Shown one piece after another: positions 36,201-47,974 of a stretch of 64,000 bases of DNA. The notes below the pieces were generated by a model. That model was not told the origin of the DNA, made no database searches, and was given only the letters and a program-made list of their open reading frames with translations. The translations under genes were made by a program, and so were the position numbers. Origin of the DNA: Mytilus galloprovincialis (Eukaryota > Mollusca > Bivalvia > Mytilida > Mytilidae); contig NC_134843.1 of NCBI RefSeq assembly GCF_965363235.1, positions 87,019,795 to 87,083,794 on the forward strand, in the 5' to 3' direction. The stretch's first letter is position 1. Every line of letters starts with the position of its first letter.

Positions 36201-39200
36201 CTTCTACTTCGATTATAGCACGCTCTTATCACAACCATACTATGAACATAACACGTTAATACTGTGATCTCAGTACAATCCCAATGATAACGTCAATATC
36301 GTGTTCCATATAAATACTGTATCATTCCTTCTTTTTCATTGATACGTAGAGTTTCTCAGAAAAAAAACACAGTCATTCTACCAAAATATACGCAATGGAA
36401 AGGGTAGAGGTAGAGAAAGAGTGAGATCTGATAGAAGCGAATCTTGATTAGGAAGATATATGTCGGACCGAACAGTCCAAACTAAATCACAAGTTATTGC
36501 TGGTCCATAAAGTTCAAATGAGAATGCTTTAGATATCGATATTAGGGATGACACAAGACTCAAGAATGATTGAGTCGTTGGCGATAAAGGACAAGAGGTT
36601 CAAATTACATACAGCCAAACAAAAGTTGGAAAGCTTTTATAAATTTAAAATGACAATGAGCATGATAACCGAAGTACGAACGTAAGAACAGCGTGATGAG
36701 GACGGCGTGGGCGTACTAAAATCGTACTGTTGTCTTGTACAGCATGGTATAAACGTAATATAGTCGTCATGGAAGCGTGTTTGGGTCGCTGTAAGAACGT
36801 GATAGTCGTATTGAGGTCGTAGTAAACTCGCTGTGAGGTCCTAGCGAAGTATCTCTGTCTAGAATCGTGCTGTCGCTATGATGACCTTTGCGATCTTACC
36901 ACGGCCTTACCGCGCTGTCATTACGCTTCTACTGCGACCTGATTTCGCCACGACCGCACCTGATTGTTTTGAACATGTTCAAAGTTGGCCACACTCATCA
37001 CGATCATGAAGACCTCACCACGACCGTATTTTGACCTTACTGCGTTCTACGATCGTCAATTTTTTTTCACAGATCGAAATGCAATAGTGGCCTAGTGGGA
37101 GTGCGGTATGAACAAAACTTGGGTAAAAAGTTATTATTAAAAGTATCTTTGGAATAAATCTATTCTTAATAGGATTAACCTTTAGAATCTTTAATATAGG
37201 CGCAAATGATCTTTTTTTTTTATATACAAGGCGCAAATGAAATATAATTGCGGTGCAATGAAAGATTTTTTTGGGCAAATGAAATGCAAATTGGCGCAAA
37301 ATGAAAGTACTGCCGCAATTCATATGGTTGAACTATCTGACATTAAAAGAAACTAATAATTTGATATATAATCAACTGCTTTTACAAATACATACTTTTT
37401 TGTTTGGTTCCATTTCGAAGAAAAAAAATTGTCTAAAAAGGGAAATAATTAAAATAATAATTTGATTTATAAACTCGTGTATTATTTTAATTTTTGTTTT
37501 GAAGCAAGAAAATCAGTACTGTGAGCTCACATGTTAACAGCCATCTCCTCATAATTCATCTTAAAATTAAGTTTCCTGTCTATTCAAACAAAAGTGTTTT
37601 CCCATATCATTTTAACAAAATTTAATTAATTCTTATCAAGCTTGATGACCAATAATTTTAAGTGATATATTTTTTAAAGCCTGATATAAGCTACACTTTT
37701 GCAAAGTATCAAAAAGGAGAATATAGTTTGTGACAATTTCTTTTTTTATTAATCAATTTTATTGCACATTTGGTGTTTTAACAATTGAAATTATATTTCA
37801 TTGGGGTCATTTCAAAAATTATCTTCTAAAGTTTGTACGAAAATATGCTTATCAAAATATAGGCTTATTTTATACTTGCCTTTTTAGCAGTAGATTGTAA
37901 ACTTGGTAAAATATTTATGATAATTCCTAGCAAAGCTGATGAATCACAAGAATCGTCGATCGCTGTGTAATGAGCCATAAACGTCTGTACAAATAGTTTG
38001 GATAAATCAACAGCATTGTAGACTCTGTAGTCATACTGCATGTACTGCTTAACGTTTCTTACAAGCTTAGTATTGTTGGTGTTGATAGCCTCATAATTCA
38101 AATTAGTTTGAGTTGGTATATATTTCTTCAAATGAGTACTATATGTTTGCTTATCAATGTTGTCTGAACTTACAAGTGAGTTATATAAGGTGTCAAGAAC
38201 CGGAGTAATAAACGTTCGCAGTGTAGGCGAGATCACTGAGTGGAGACATATACCAACAACAAGCCATCTTTTCCTATTGTCATCCAAGGCATCGGGAAGA
38301 CCTGGTAGATATTGAAAATGCACTTTATTAAAAATACTGCATATAATTATTTAATATCTTACTTTTAGTCAGAAATATGACCACAATAGAATAATTGACA
38401 CGAGGTTATATTATTTATAACTGGCTACTTCAGAATCTTAATGACTAAGAGTAACTTCGCTGCTCGTATCCAAATTTGAAAATAACGTCATGTCATTATT
38501 TAGTTCCATTTTCCAATTTGAGGGGCCTTATTAGCCAACCACAACATTTGATGTACACTTTTGAAAATATTACCCATAGTACACTTGATTCAGTTTCAGT
38601 ATGTGAAATTCCGTGTTAGAAATAATTTGACTCTGTTTTAAAGCAAGAGTAATACTGTGGGCAAAGACAATAACAATCAAAACCAAGGAGTAAACAAAGA
38701 CTCACAAAACCAAAGGACATTTACATCAACATTTATAAATAATAATTAAGAAACAACACGAACTCCACTAAAAACCGGGAGTGAAATCAGGTGTTCCGGA
38801 AGGGTAAGCATTTCCTGCACCGTATACGGCACCCGTCGTGTTATTTCTTTGTTCAGTTCGGTAATGATGGAAGGTTCTTATGACTGAGGAAGAATATCAG
38901 ATATGATTTCTGACACACTTTTGTCATATTGGACAATCAGCTCATGATTGCGACCGTAAAATTTCTTGAGCGATGACCTTAATTTGATTGGTTCATAGCA
39001 CTGTCTTTGCAACTTTTTAGAAAGCAGTATTCCTCGTTCAACAAAATCAATAATATAATTTTAGTTTTCAAATTTTGACATGATCTAACCACGACTCATG
39101 TGATGATTGAAACAGTATTAACTTGAAAATTTTAATTGAAAAGAAAAGATTTGCTATACATGATTTACCTGCAGTTTTTGAACATATATCGAATATTGCA

Positions 39201-39268
39201 GTAACTTTGTCTTGTAGGTCGGTTGGAATTGATTGCTGTATAGGTATGAATCCGGTATCATCGGCCAT
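27340..39268 (-). CDS. HEPN-nSTAND3 NTPase-ankyrin receptor, six coding exons
   Basis: Model: join 39268-39169, 38301-37880, 35542-35374, 32894-32577, 31716-30548, 30237-27340, giving 5076 bases and 1691 residues. Every junction keeps phase. Residues about 34-230 are a DZIP3/hRUL138-type HEPN domain with the RNase motif R180-NPWA-H185. About 231-336 is a coiled coil. About 337-726 is an nSTAND3-type P-loop NTPase: Walker A GSSGSGKS at 376-383, Walker B VFVIDD. From 727 on come 24 ankyrin repeats. Established: STAND NTPases switch by nucleotide-driven oligomerisation, and HEPN domains with Rx4-6H are often RNases. Inferred: ankyrins sense a partner, the NTPase assembles, HEPN cuts RNA. Cytosolic; no signal peptide or membrane segment. 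The ATG at 39268 has an in-frame stop upstream. The last junction (30548/30237) is the least certain; if it fails, 27340-30228 is a separate ankyrin gene. Confidence 0.85.
30285..30535 (+). repeat. dispersed repeat inside the last intron of the HEPN gene
   Basis: Starts near CACGGTACTTGTCTATCCC and ends GAACAGCGGTATACTACTGT. The same end, in reverse, appears near the window end at 63925-63950 (GTATACCGCTGTTCAAAATTC). It fills most of the roughly 310-bp intron. Its plus-strand ORF of 86 codons has no recognisable domain. Confidence 0.55.
30548..31716 (-). CDS. exon 5: nSTAND3 P-loop NTPase
   Basis: Starts after TTTTTATTTTAG with QHGDNIKQWKEDDKKFF, then VTRATEHV just before the P-loop, which is the usual lead-in of this family. 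Walker A GSSGSGKS, Walker B VFVIDDICG. The later part, with blocks such as DRYILESVG, is the helical C-terminal half. The proposed donor AAT|GTTAAT is weak. Without splicing the frame stops 27 bases further on, at the end of a repeat inserted in the intron. Confidence 0.8.
32577..32894 (-). CDS. exon 4: coiled-coil linker
   Basis: 106 codons between acceptor TATTTCTAG and donor AGAG|GTAAAC. After ISLLSGTPLGLELVNEI come charged heptad-like residues (FEKIRKELVEITKTF, EKELKMKIEDDKM). Probable dimerisation or spacer helix between the HEPN and the NTPase. Confidence 0.75.
33706..33842. repeat. foldback element 1 in a HEPN-gene intron
   Basis: Left arm with GGGAGATATGAAGATTTGTT pairs with right arm AACAAATCTTCATATCTCCC; the centre GAGGGCTCTGCCCGAGGG is also partly palindromic. 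Between exons 3 and 4. Confidence 0.8.
34501..34642. repeat. foldback element 2 in a HEPN-gene intron
   Basis: AACAAATATAGCCTTTGTAT at 34501-34520 pairs perfectly with 34623-34642. Inner arms are imperfect (GGTCGATACA / TGTATTGACC) and the centre is GAGGACGAAGTCCGAGG. Adjacent at about 34360-34495 is a dispersed repeat (CTACATTGAAGACC...CTATGGTCGGG) with a second copy at 50870-50985. Confidence 0.8.
35374..35542 (-). CDS. exon 3: HEPN catalytic motif
   Basis: Starts after TTTAATTTACAG and encodes VRSFIRNPWAHCDFTEW with the R-NPWA-H motif. Ends TGTG|GTAAAT, phase 1, which fits exon 4. Reading past this donor gives an unrelated tail and a stop. Confidence 0.8.
35922..37100. mobile_element. large foldback element of degenerate CCACGATC-type units
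   Basis: Bounded by TCCCACTAG (35922-35930) and its inverse CTAGTGGGA (37092-37100). The left 400 bp is made of irregular 10-14-bp units around ACCACG / CACGATCT. The right part from about 36650 has GGTCGTGGTGAG-type units, then flips back to CCACG orientation at about 36890. A middle of about 300 bp lacks the units. Non-coding; lies in the intron between HEPN exons 2 and 3. Confidence 0.65.
37880..38301 (-). CDS. exon 2: N-terminal part of the HEPN domain
   Basis: Starts after TATCTACCAG and reads LPDALDDNRKRWLVVG, then ICLHSVISPTLRTF, wording typical of bivalve DZIP3-like proteins. It ends ...STAKK with donor AAG|GCAAGT, a GC donor in its usual strong context. The reading then continues in frame with exon 3. 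Confidence 0.75.
39169..39268 (-). CDS. exon 1 of the HEPN-nSTAND3-ANK gene
   Basis: Codes for 33 residues beginning MADDTGFIPIQQ and ends ACTGCAG|GTAAAT with one base carried over, matching the two-base start of exon 2. The ATG context GAGATGG is good. An acceptor-like ATTATAG lies 13-19 bases upstream, so a non-coding exon may precede it. Confidence 0.7.
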
Positions 39269-40325
39269 CTCAAAGTGTTCTCTATAATTTATGACACCAA
39301 GTTTAATCTATTATTTTCATTTTCTACATAAAAAATGCCTGTACCACATCAGGAATAAGACAGTTGTTATTCCTACTTTGATGTGTTTGAACTTTTGATT
39401 TTGTCATTTGATTCAGTATTTTTGTGATTTTACTATATTCTGATACAACCGGATAAAATCAAAACAAAGAGATGCCATGGGGCAATACAAGTTACAAAAC
39501 TAGCAAAAAAAAAAAAAAAAAACTAAATGAGTAGCTCTACTCTTAAATGAAGTGGTTGCTTTGGACAATAAAAAAACCCTGATAAGTTGTATTTGAATTA
39601 CTTTCATAGATCGATATTGTAAGACGCAACCCAATGTCAAAAAATTACTGACTAAAAACAGTTCGTGTAGCGTAGTCTTTTGTTTTTTATGCTGTGTGCT
39701 GTGAAATGTTGTTGTTTTTGGTCTTTTTCATTTTTAGTCAAGGTGTTATCAGTTTATTTTCGACTCATGAGTTTGGATGTCTCTTTAGTGTCCTTCGTTT
39801 CTCTTTTTGCATATCTTATTAAATAATAAATAATTAATAAACAGGTATTTTTGCAATATTGAATAGTAGTCTTTTTTTCTAGTAAAACGTAAAATAACTT
39901 ACAGGAAAATTCTAAGCAAGTACATTTAGGAAAATTTCAAAATCAAAAGCTAAAGCACATCAAACGGATGGATTACTGTCATATTTCTGACTTGGTTATG
40001 TAGATTCACCTCACTGCTGATGTTTATGTGAAGGCATAGCTATACGGCTTGTTATGTTACGCTTCTTAATGTCTAGTTTGATATAACTTGGTAATATATT
40101 GCGACAGACAAGAAAGCAATAACATCTTACCCAAACAATATCATGTCCTGAGGTATTCAATACAAACATATACAATGTATATATATAAAGTCTTTTTTTT
40201 AAAACATTTTTCTGTCTGTTATCATCATTATTTTGATACTTAAATTATCTTCACTTTGAAATAGCATCGTGAAAAGGATAATCATCTTTAAATAAGGAAT
40301 TATACTATCTAGTAATGTATGCGAA

Positions 40326-40875
40326 AAAGGAGTAGGTTCAGTAAGACCCCTTTTTGGCCCCAAAATAAAGCAGTTTTACAAAATTGTTAAAAGGTAAACT
40401 TTCAGCTATTTATTGGGAAGTAGAATACTTCTGCTAAATAAATATGGACTGTTTTTTTTACAATACAATGCACAAATATCGGGTACTAGCATCCTTAAGT
40501 CATGCTTAACTACTGAAATCTTCATAATTTTAGCATGTGAGTTAAATGGCCGCATTTGTGGTCATTCTTTCTATTTGAAATGTAAGTTGTATTTCATCAT
40601 GATTATACATAACACCTATAAAGGTTGAAAGTGAACACGAATGCGGCAACTTTCATGTTTGACAAAAACCATCGGAACAGTGACATATTATGGCATATTT
40701 GATAGATTTTGCATATTTCAGCTTGAATTTGAGCGTTCTAAATGACTTAATCAGTTCAAATCTTTCACATAAAATCATTGAATCGAATGAAGTAGACACT
40801 TAAGTGTTTAAAAACTGTACGAGATCTTCCTTCGGATGAACCTGAAATTTGAGGCCAAAATCGGCCCTACTCCTT
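40326..40875. mobile_element. TIR element, ends AAAGGAGTAGG / CCTACTCCTTT
   Basis: Short inverted ends AAAGGAGTAGG and CCTACTCCTTT, followed inward by related CCCC-rich blocks (TTTGGCCCCAAA and GAGGCCAAAATCGG). About 550 bp, no convincing ORF. A non-autonomous DNA transposon is likely. Confidence 0.55.
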
Positions 40876-41465
40876 TGCGTTTACATATGGTTTATATCAT
40901 TAACGCGTATATATTTCGATGGTTTACATAGGACAATTGATTTATGTGGGTTAATACAGTAAATGCACTTACAGTTTCCAGAAGATACAAGCAATATGTA
41001 CCGATTTAATCAATGCTTAGTCCAATCTTTTAATGTGCTCCATATTGAATGATTCTATGTTTAGTGAGAAAAAAATGGCGTTCAATTACCAATAATACAG
41101 AGTATGCATACGATTTATATTTTTAAACTTTAAGTTTACTTTATTTGTATAGTACACCGACAACCCTGATAACCCTGATAATTTAGTGTTTTATTATGGT
41201 TTTGTATGTATGCACTGTATTATTTAAATCTACCTTTGTAAGAGACTGATATCTTACACATTTATAAAGTTTCAAATGATTGAAAGAGGCCACTTCGTTG
41301 GAAGGGAAACATAATGTCTTTTCGATATGTATTAACACTTTTTTCCACCTAGTTATCAATACCCAAAATGGTATATCTAGTGACGACTCGAAGAAGCAAA
41401 AACTTAATAGGATTAACTAAATTTTGATCATTGAGAAGCTTAATATTCCTTTTACAACACAACGT

Positions 41466-41755
41466 AATTTAAGGTAATACCTAACACTACAGGGAGATAA
41501 CTCTGTAATATCAGCAAAACGTTTTAATTACGTTGCCTTGTGAAAGCAATATAAAGATTCACAATGATCAAAATTAGTGTTTGTTAGACTGCTATATAAC
41601 CAGTGTAATTTTTCTGATAAAACGTTTTGTTAAAATTTTTTGATTTTTTTTATATTTTTGTAAAAGGGTCAAAGTAAATAATTTGTCAAAATTTTATGAA
41701 AATTAAACGAGCCACATTAATTTTGGTGAAAGTGTTGGGTACCACCTTAAACGTT
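41466..41755. mobile_element. MITE with TTAAGG ends (copy A)
   Basis: Left end TTTAAGGTAATACCTAACAC; right end GTGTTGGGTACCACCTTAAA. These are inverted with a few mismatches over 20 bp. Roughly 285 bp, no ORF. A TTAA- or TTA-type target is suggested by the flanks. Confidence 0.7.
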
Positions 41756-42428
41756 TATTTATACTGAGCAATGAACCGTGAAAATGCGGTCATGGTCAAA
41801 TAAAACCTGTGCGACTGACATATAGATCATAAAATATTTCCATACTCCAAATGAAGGTCGTACGGTGACCTATAGTTGTTAATGTTAGTGTCATTTTGGT
41901 CTCTTGGGGACAGTTGTCTCATTGGCAATCATACCACAACTTAATTTTTTTATATTTCATAATAAACATACCACTTAACAATATTTCAAGCTTAAAATCA
42001 TCCCAGATAACATCAGTTGCATGTTATCATTCTAAACTATAAAGTTTCTACGTCTAAAAAATGCAAGTTATGAATATGACAGTTGTTATCCATTCGTTTA
42101 TTTGGTTTGAGCTTTTGATTTTTCCATGTGATCCTCAATGCTCTTTAACTTTGTAATGTATTTGGCCTTTTTAACTTATATGGATTCGAGCGTCACTGAT
42201 GAGTATTTTGTAGACGAAACGTGCGTCTGGCGTAAATACAAAATTTAATCCAGGTATCTACGATGAATTAATTTATTGATCAGGGACTTAATTTCTGCTG
42301 TAAGTTTTCCTCTCAGTTCGGTATTATTGTTATTTTACTTTTTTCTTTAAAAGTATCCAATACCCGTCAACAATACCAATTCTCGAAATAACTAAAAGAA
42401 AAAGCCCCCAAAAAATTAAAAGCAACCA

Positions 42429-42540
42429 AATATAAAAAAGAAGATGTGGTATGATTGCCAATGAGACAACTATCCACAAAAGACCAAAATGACACAGACA
42501 TTAACAACTATAGGTCACCGTACGGAGTCGACATTAAAAA
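42429..42540 (+). repeat. SINE-like dispersed repeat, intact-looking copy
   Basis: AAGAAGATGTGGTATGATTG, then CCAATGAGACAACTATCCAC and TATAGGTCACCGTACGG. Serves as the uninterrupted reference for the copy broken by the MITE at 11478. Other copies: 58646-58715 and, reversed, 41840-41950. Confidence 0.7.
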
Positions 42541-43546
42541 CGACTCTCGGATCCCAAACCCTTGTTTTATCTCGCAATGAGCAATTCACACATACTAAAT
42601 TGAATTGTTAAAACGCATTCAGTTTTATTTGTTGATGGTTTATTTCAATTGAAACACCAAACGGCTTGATCGTTCAGGTGACCGGCCACTTTGAATGCAT
42701 TTAATCATGGAAGTCAGAATGAAATAATCAGAGTTTTGTGTTTCATTACTTCCATGACATAATATTTTCATGATCCAATCATTAAAGTCCGATGAAAAGG
42801 TATACTAACGATTAGTATTTGTTATTAACATATAAAGCTCTGTGCTAAATTCATATGAGGTATCTCATTATTTGCTCATTTATTGGTACAAAGAATCATA
42901 ATAATGAATTGAAAAGGGGAGCGGTCTATACGTAAACAGAATATTAGACAATTCATTAAAAAAACAGTCTCTTCTTTTTATCATCGTGTCATTATATATT
43001 TGTATAATGTATGCCTTAAAAAAAATCCTAGAAAAACTAAATATTAATGATAATATTCTTACACTTAAGAATTTAGTGTGGGGTTATAAAATAAATGATG
43101 AGCAATACTTTGAAATTAATTTATTATGTTTTGTATATACAAGGCAAATTAAATGTCTGAAGGGAAAAACAAAAGCTCTAGATGTATATTCTATGTTTTA
43201 AGCAGAATTCATGCACAGCTACAAAATGCAGACAACTATTAAACATGCATACCAAGAATAAATTTCTACTTGATAAAGTTGTCAAATTGTTGTAATAGTT
43301 TGTATGGTTCAAAATGTATAATCTAGCCAAAACGAAAAGGAAAAGGTTAATAAATTATAAAAGTTCTAGATCCGGAACTGATTTAGATTATAACTTTGAA
43401 CTTTATTTGATTACTCCGACACAATACATACGTGTATCAGGAGGAAGAGGAATACAATGTTCTCACATACAAACAATACAAAACAATGGTGGGTATAACA
43501 AGGAAAATGAAAAATACATTTTAAAAGAATCATTTTACAAAATGTT

Positions 43547-43683
43547 TGTTCTATAAATAAGAAGACATGTTGACAATAACAAGCTATATTTATTGACCTT
43601 CTATACAGGAGAGTATCATAATACATAACAATAATGTCCGGATCGTATCCGGTTGAGATATGTCAATATTACGGCATGTGACA
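43547..43683 (-). repeat. 3' LTR of the Gypsy element
   Basis: 137 bp, TGT...ACA ends. Preceded in element orientation by the purine tract AAAAAGGGGGA. Confidence 0.88.
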
Positions 43684-46600
43684 TCCCCCTTTTTCTAAAG
43701 ATGAAATGAAAATGAAATGATTTAATGAATAAATGAATTTGAGCATTACCCAGTTTAAATTACTACTGAATGATTTTGACTAGAAATTAATACAGACTTG
43801 GTTTTGACTAGAAATTAATACTGACTAGATTAATGTCTCTTTTCCAATTTAACTTAAAGTCTATATATTGTCTTTTCTGATAACTAACTAAAACTCTAAG
43901 TAAATGCTTTCTAAAATCTACTTGACAGTTCAACAAAATCATTTTACATAGTCATTTAATTTGGTTGGCACTTTGAATGTTCGTCCTGATCTTGTCACGG
44001 GTAGCTTAGATGGTTCAATACTTTCATTTTCCTCGGACGCAATGGTTTCACTGCGGTCTAATGTTTGTGAAGTGTTACAGACAGTTGAAACTTTACGGAC
44101 GGTTGAATTGTGATTGTCCTTGAAATGTTCATTATCAACTGTGTTTCCATTGTAAGCTGTTGGTCTTATATGCCTACGGTGTCTTCTGTAACGCCTGTCA
44201 TGTTTGTACTACACAGGAGCGAGGAGTGTGGTGTTTTTGAATTATTTTTCCTGCTTTCCATTTTCCATCTGTGTACATAACAATAGAGTCTCCTTGTTTT
44301 AGCTGTTACAATTCAGATCCACAATGTTTATCATAGTTGGTTTTAGCTTTCCTTTGGCGAATTTCGAGTTTTTTGATAATTTCACTGTTGTTGACGTTTT
44401 GTGGCATCAATAGCGGTAATGAAGTAGGTAGTGATGTTTATAATCTCCTATTTAGGAACAATTGTGCTGGTGAAAGATCAATGTCCAACGGTGTGTTTCG
44501 ATAGTCTAATATAGCTTTGTGTGGATCCTTCGATTTCATAATTAGCTTCTTGATGGTTTATACGCTTCTTTCTGCTTGTCCGTTCGACTGAACATAGTGT
44601 GGGCTGCTCGTGGTATGTTTAAATCTATATTCAGTAGCAAATCTTTTGAATTCTAATGAAGAAAACTGAGGACCATTGTCAGCAACTAATTCGTCAATAT
44701 ATCCAAATCTTGACATTAGTCCTTTTAAATAATCAATGGTGTTTTTGCTAGTTTCATTGTCTAGTTTCATAACTTCTGGCCACATTGAGTAATAGTCTAC
44801 TACTAATAGATAATGTTGTTTTTGGTATTCAAATAAGTCGGTAGCAACTTTTGACCTAGGTCTTTCATGTATTTCTGGCATTAACATCGGTTCCTTTGCG
44901 TTTAAAGACTGATGTTGAGCGCAAAGTCCACATGCTTTAACTTTGTCCTCGATGTCTTGTCCCATGCCGATCCAGAATAGTACATCACGTGCACGGCTTT
45001 TGCACTTTACGATTCCAAGATGTGATTCGTGTATTTTGTCCAACATTTCATTTTGAAGCGCTTTTGGTACAATAGCTTTGTTTGACTTGTACAATAGTCC
45101 ATCGATGACAGAAAGTTCATCACGGTAAGTCCAATATGGCCTCAAAGAGTGTATAAGTTCAGATTTTTCATTTGGCCATCCATTAAATATGACATCTTGT
45201 AACTCCTGAAGGTGTTCATCATTTGCAGTTTCCTTCTGAAATTTAGCATACATTTCTGGTGCAATTGGCTAGTATGATATCAAATGAATGTCATTCACGT
45301 GTAAGTCTGGTACTAATACTTCCTTTGTTTCTTTTAGGAACGATCTACTGAGATGATCTGCTAGATACATCTCTTTACCTGATTTATAGTCAACTTTAAG
45401 ATCATACTTTTCTAATGCTATTAAAAGTCTCTGTAATCTAGGCGGTGTTTGGTGAAGCGGTTTCAGGAAGATTGATTGGAGCGGTTTATGGTCTGTCTCT
45501 ATTTGAACTCGGCGACCATATACGTACTCATGGAATTTATAACATCCATAAACAATTGCAAGAATTTCTTTCTCGATCTGCGGATAACGTTGTTGGGTTT
45601 GAGTAAGAGCATACGCAACTGGTTTCTGTTTTGTATCAGTACAGCTCCAAGTCCTTTTGAACTAGCATCAACACTGAGTGTAAGCGGTTTGTTCGGATTG
45701 TAGTATTGCAGCAGTGGTGCATTTGTTGCCATTTCTTTCAACTTCTGAAAGCTAGTTTCTTGTTTTTCACCCAAGAATGTTCTCAACGGTGCACTGACTG
45801 TTGACATGTATGGCATAAACTTGCCAAGATACTGAATAAAACCCATGAAGGTTTGCAAATCCTTGACGCACTCCGGTTTTGACATTTTTTTTTCTTTCTG
45901 GGTCTGGTTTCACGCCTTCGCTTGTTAGACGGTGTCCAACGTATGCTACTTCCGGTTTGCTGATTTCGCATTTTCCGGCACTGAGTTTCAAGTTCTATTC
46001 TCGCGCTCTGTCTAGAACTTGTTTAGACGCATATCATGTTCTTTTTGGTCTGATCCCCAAATAAGAATGTCGTCGATAATTGCTTCTGCTTCTTCTATGT
46101 CGGATACCATTTCAAACACAATTTTCTGGAATACTTCTGATGCTGAATTTTTTCCAAAAGGTAAGCGAGCAAATCTATAACGTCCAAATGGTGTATTAAA
46201 TGTGCATAGCTTTGAGTTATGTTCGTCTAGTTGAATATGCCAAAATCCACTGGTGGCATCCAGTTTACTAAAGACTTTAGCGTTCGGCATTTGCGAGATA
46301 ACTTCGTCTACGGTTTTTAACGGATAATGTTCACGTAAAATTGCCTTGTTCAGATCACGTGGATCAATGCATATTCGAATTTTGCCGTTTGGTTTAATGA
46401 CAGTAACCATTGAGTTGACCCATTGTGTAGGTTCTTGCTGTTTGAAGATTACACCAATGTCCTCCATACAATCAAGTTCAGCTTTGACTTTGTCTTTGAT
46501 AGCTATGGGTATCTTACGCGGTGAGTGTACAACTGGTGCTACAGTTTTGTTGATACTTATCTTATGTGTTCCTGGTAGACATCCTAGGCCTGTGAATAAA

Positions 46601-47974
46601 TCTCCATATTGGTGTTCCATATTTTCTGGTAAAAATTGTTTTGTCGTTTCTAACGGATTGCTTGTATGAGTGATTGAATGTATGCGCTTTATGAGTTTCA
46701 TCGCTTCGCATGTTTTGGCACCTATTAAAGATTGTACATTACGGTCTACAATGTGAAATTTCACGGCATGATCTTGGCATTTATAACTACACCTAAGATT
46801 AATTACTCCAACAGTGTCAATGATGTGTCCTGAGTATGAACGGAGTGGCGATACTTGTTTAGTGATGATAGGATGCGAACAAATGGTTTTCAGTTTGTGT
46901 AGGGAAAGTACGTTGCACTTTGCACCTGTGTCTAGCTGTAAGTTAACTGGAACGTCGTTGACGTTGATTGTTTCGGTCCATTCGTCGGTATTTAATTCTT
47001 GATTATCAATTCTTGCTACGAAAAGTTCGTCGTCATCAGATTCACTGTATATGTCTAAAGTGTGCATTTTCTTTGATGATTTGTTTGATGACAGACAGAC
47101 GGACGCAAAGTGGTTGTATTTATGGCATTTGTTGAACTGTTTCCCAAATGCAGGACATTTTCTACGCTCATGTTTACCTCCGCAGTTTTAACATTTGTTT
47201 GCGAAATTGGGTGATTGCCCCTTGTTATTTTGAGGTGGTCCCCTTTGTGGTGTGTGTTGCTTGCCATACTTTTTTCCTGATGATCTTGATTCTTGTTTGT
47301 TTAACATGTTAATTGTTTTATCTTTGCTTTCCATAGTTTTAAGTTGAGCCTTTGAAAGTTCATAAGTTCTAGCGAAATTTATAGCCTTTTCTAACGAGAG
47401 TTCGGACCCTTCAGTAATACATTTCTCCCGAACTTTGTGGTCTTTAGTTCCAAAAAAACAATGGCATCACGTACCATTTCCTCCGGCGTCAGATATCCAC
47501 AATCTTTAACCAATATTTTGAGGTCTGTGAGATATTCTTCGAAAGTGCCAATTTCTTTTTGTACACGTCTCAAAAATTTGTATCATGAATAAATCTTATT
47601 CGATTTAGGGCGGACGTGTTTTTCAAAGTTCTGATAGTGCACATCAAGTTTCTTTTTATCATCCTCCGAAATTTCCCAGGTTGAATATATGTCCCTGCCC
47701 TTGTTGCCAATCCATATCATTAGATAGTTACATTTTTGTGCTTCGGCAGTTTTAGCTAGAGGTCCCGCAAACCAGAATTCTGTATGTTGTTGGAAAGATT
47801 TCCAAGCGGTCACTAGGTCTGTCGCTTCCCAGTCAATTTTAGGGTGAGATCCTGATAGTGCATCCATGATTATGATAATTTAGGTAGCTGGATTGTTCAT
47901 GCAACTTTTAAGATTGCTTCCATCTACGGATGGCTTATTTTCGTTATGATGGGCGATGGTTCAGTCTGACACCA

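Larger units (their letters stand above)
39270..43541. other. intergenic; mosaic of dispersed repeats
   Basis: No gene. From left: about 39330-39440 and 39930-40010 ('ACCAAGTCAGG' family, both orientations), 39655-39800 ('GAGATCACC' family tail), 40326-40875 and 41468-41751 (TIR elements, listed), 41840-41950 (minus) and 42429-42540 (plus) SINE-like copies, and 42060-42260 (the uninterrupted host repeat of the Helitron-like element). ORFs at 42986 and 43314 have no recognisable product. Confidence 0.55.

Noticed and set aside
35977-36267. 96-codon ORF rich in T, R, H and L
   Set aside because: Translation of the degenerate CCACGATC units of the foldback element; the apparent periodicity is DNA-level.
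37000-37330. 102-codon minus-strand ORF next to the foldback element
   Set aside because: Straddles the element end; no domain and no splice sites linking it to the HEPN gene.
43314-43556. 80-codon ORF just left of the Gypsy element
   Set aside because: No recognisable domain, and it runs across the target duplication into the LTR.
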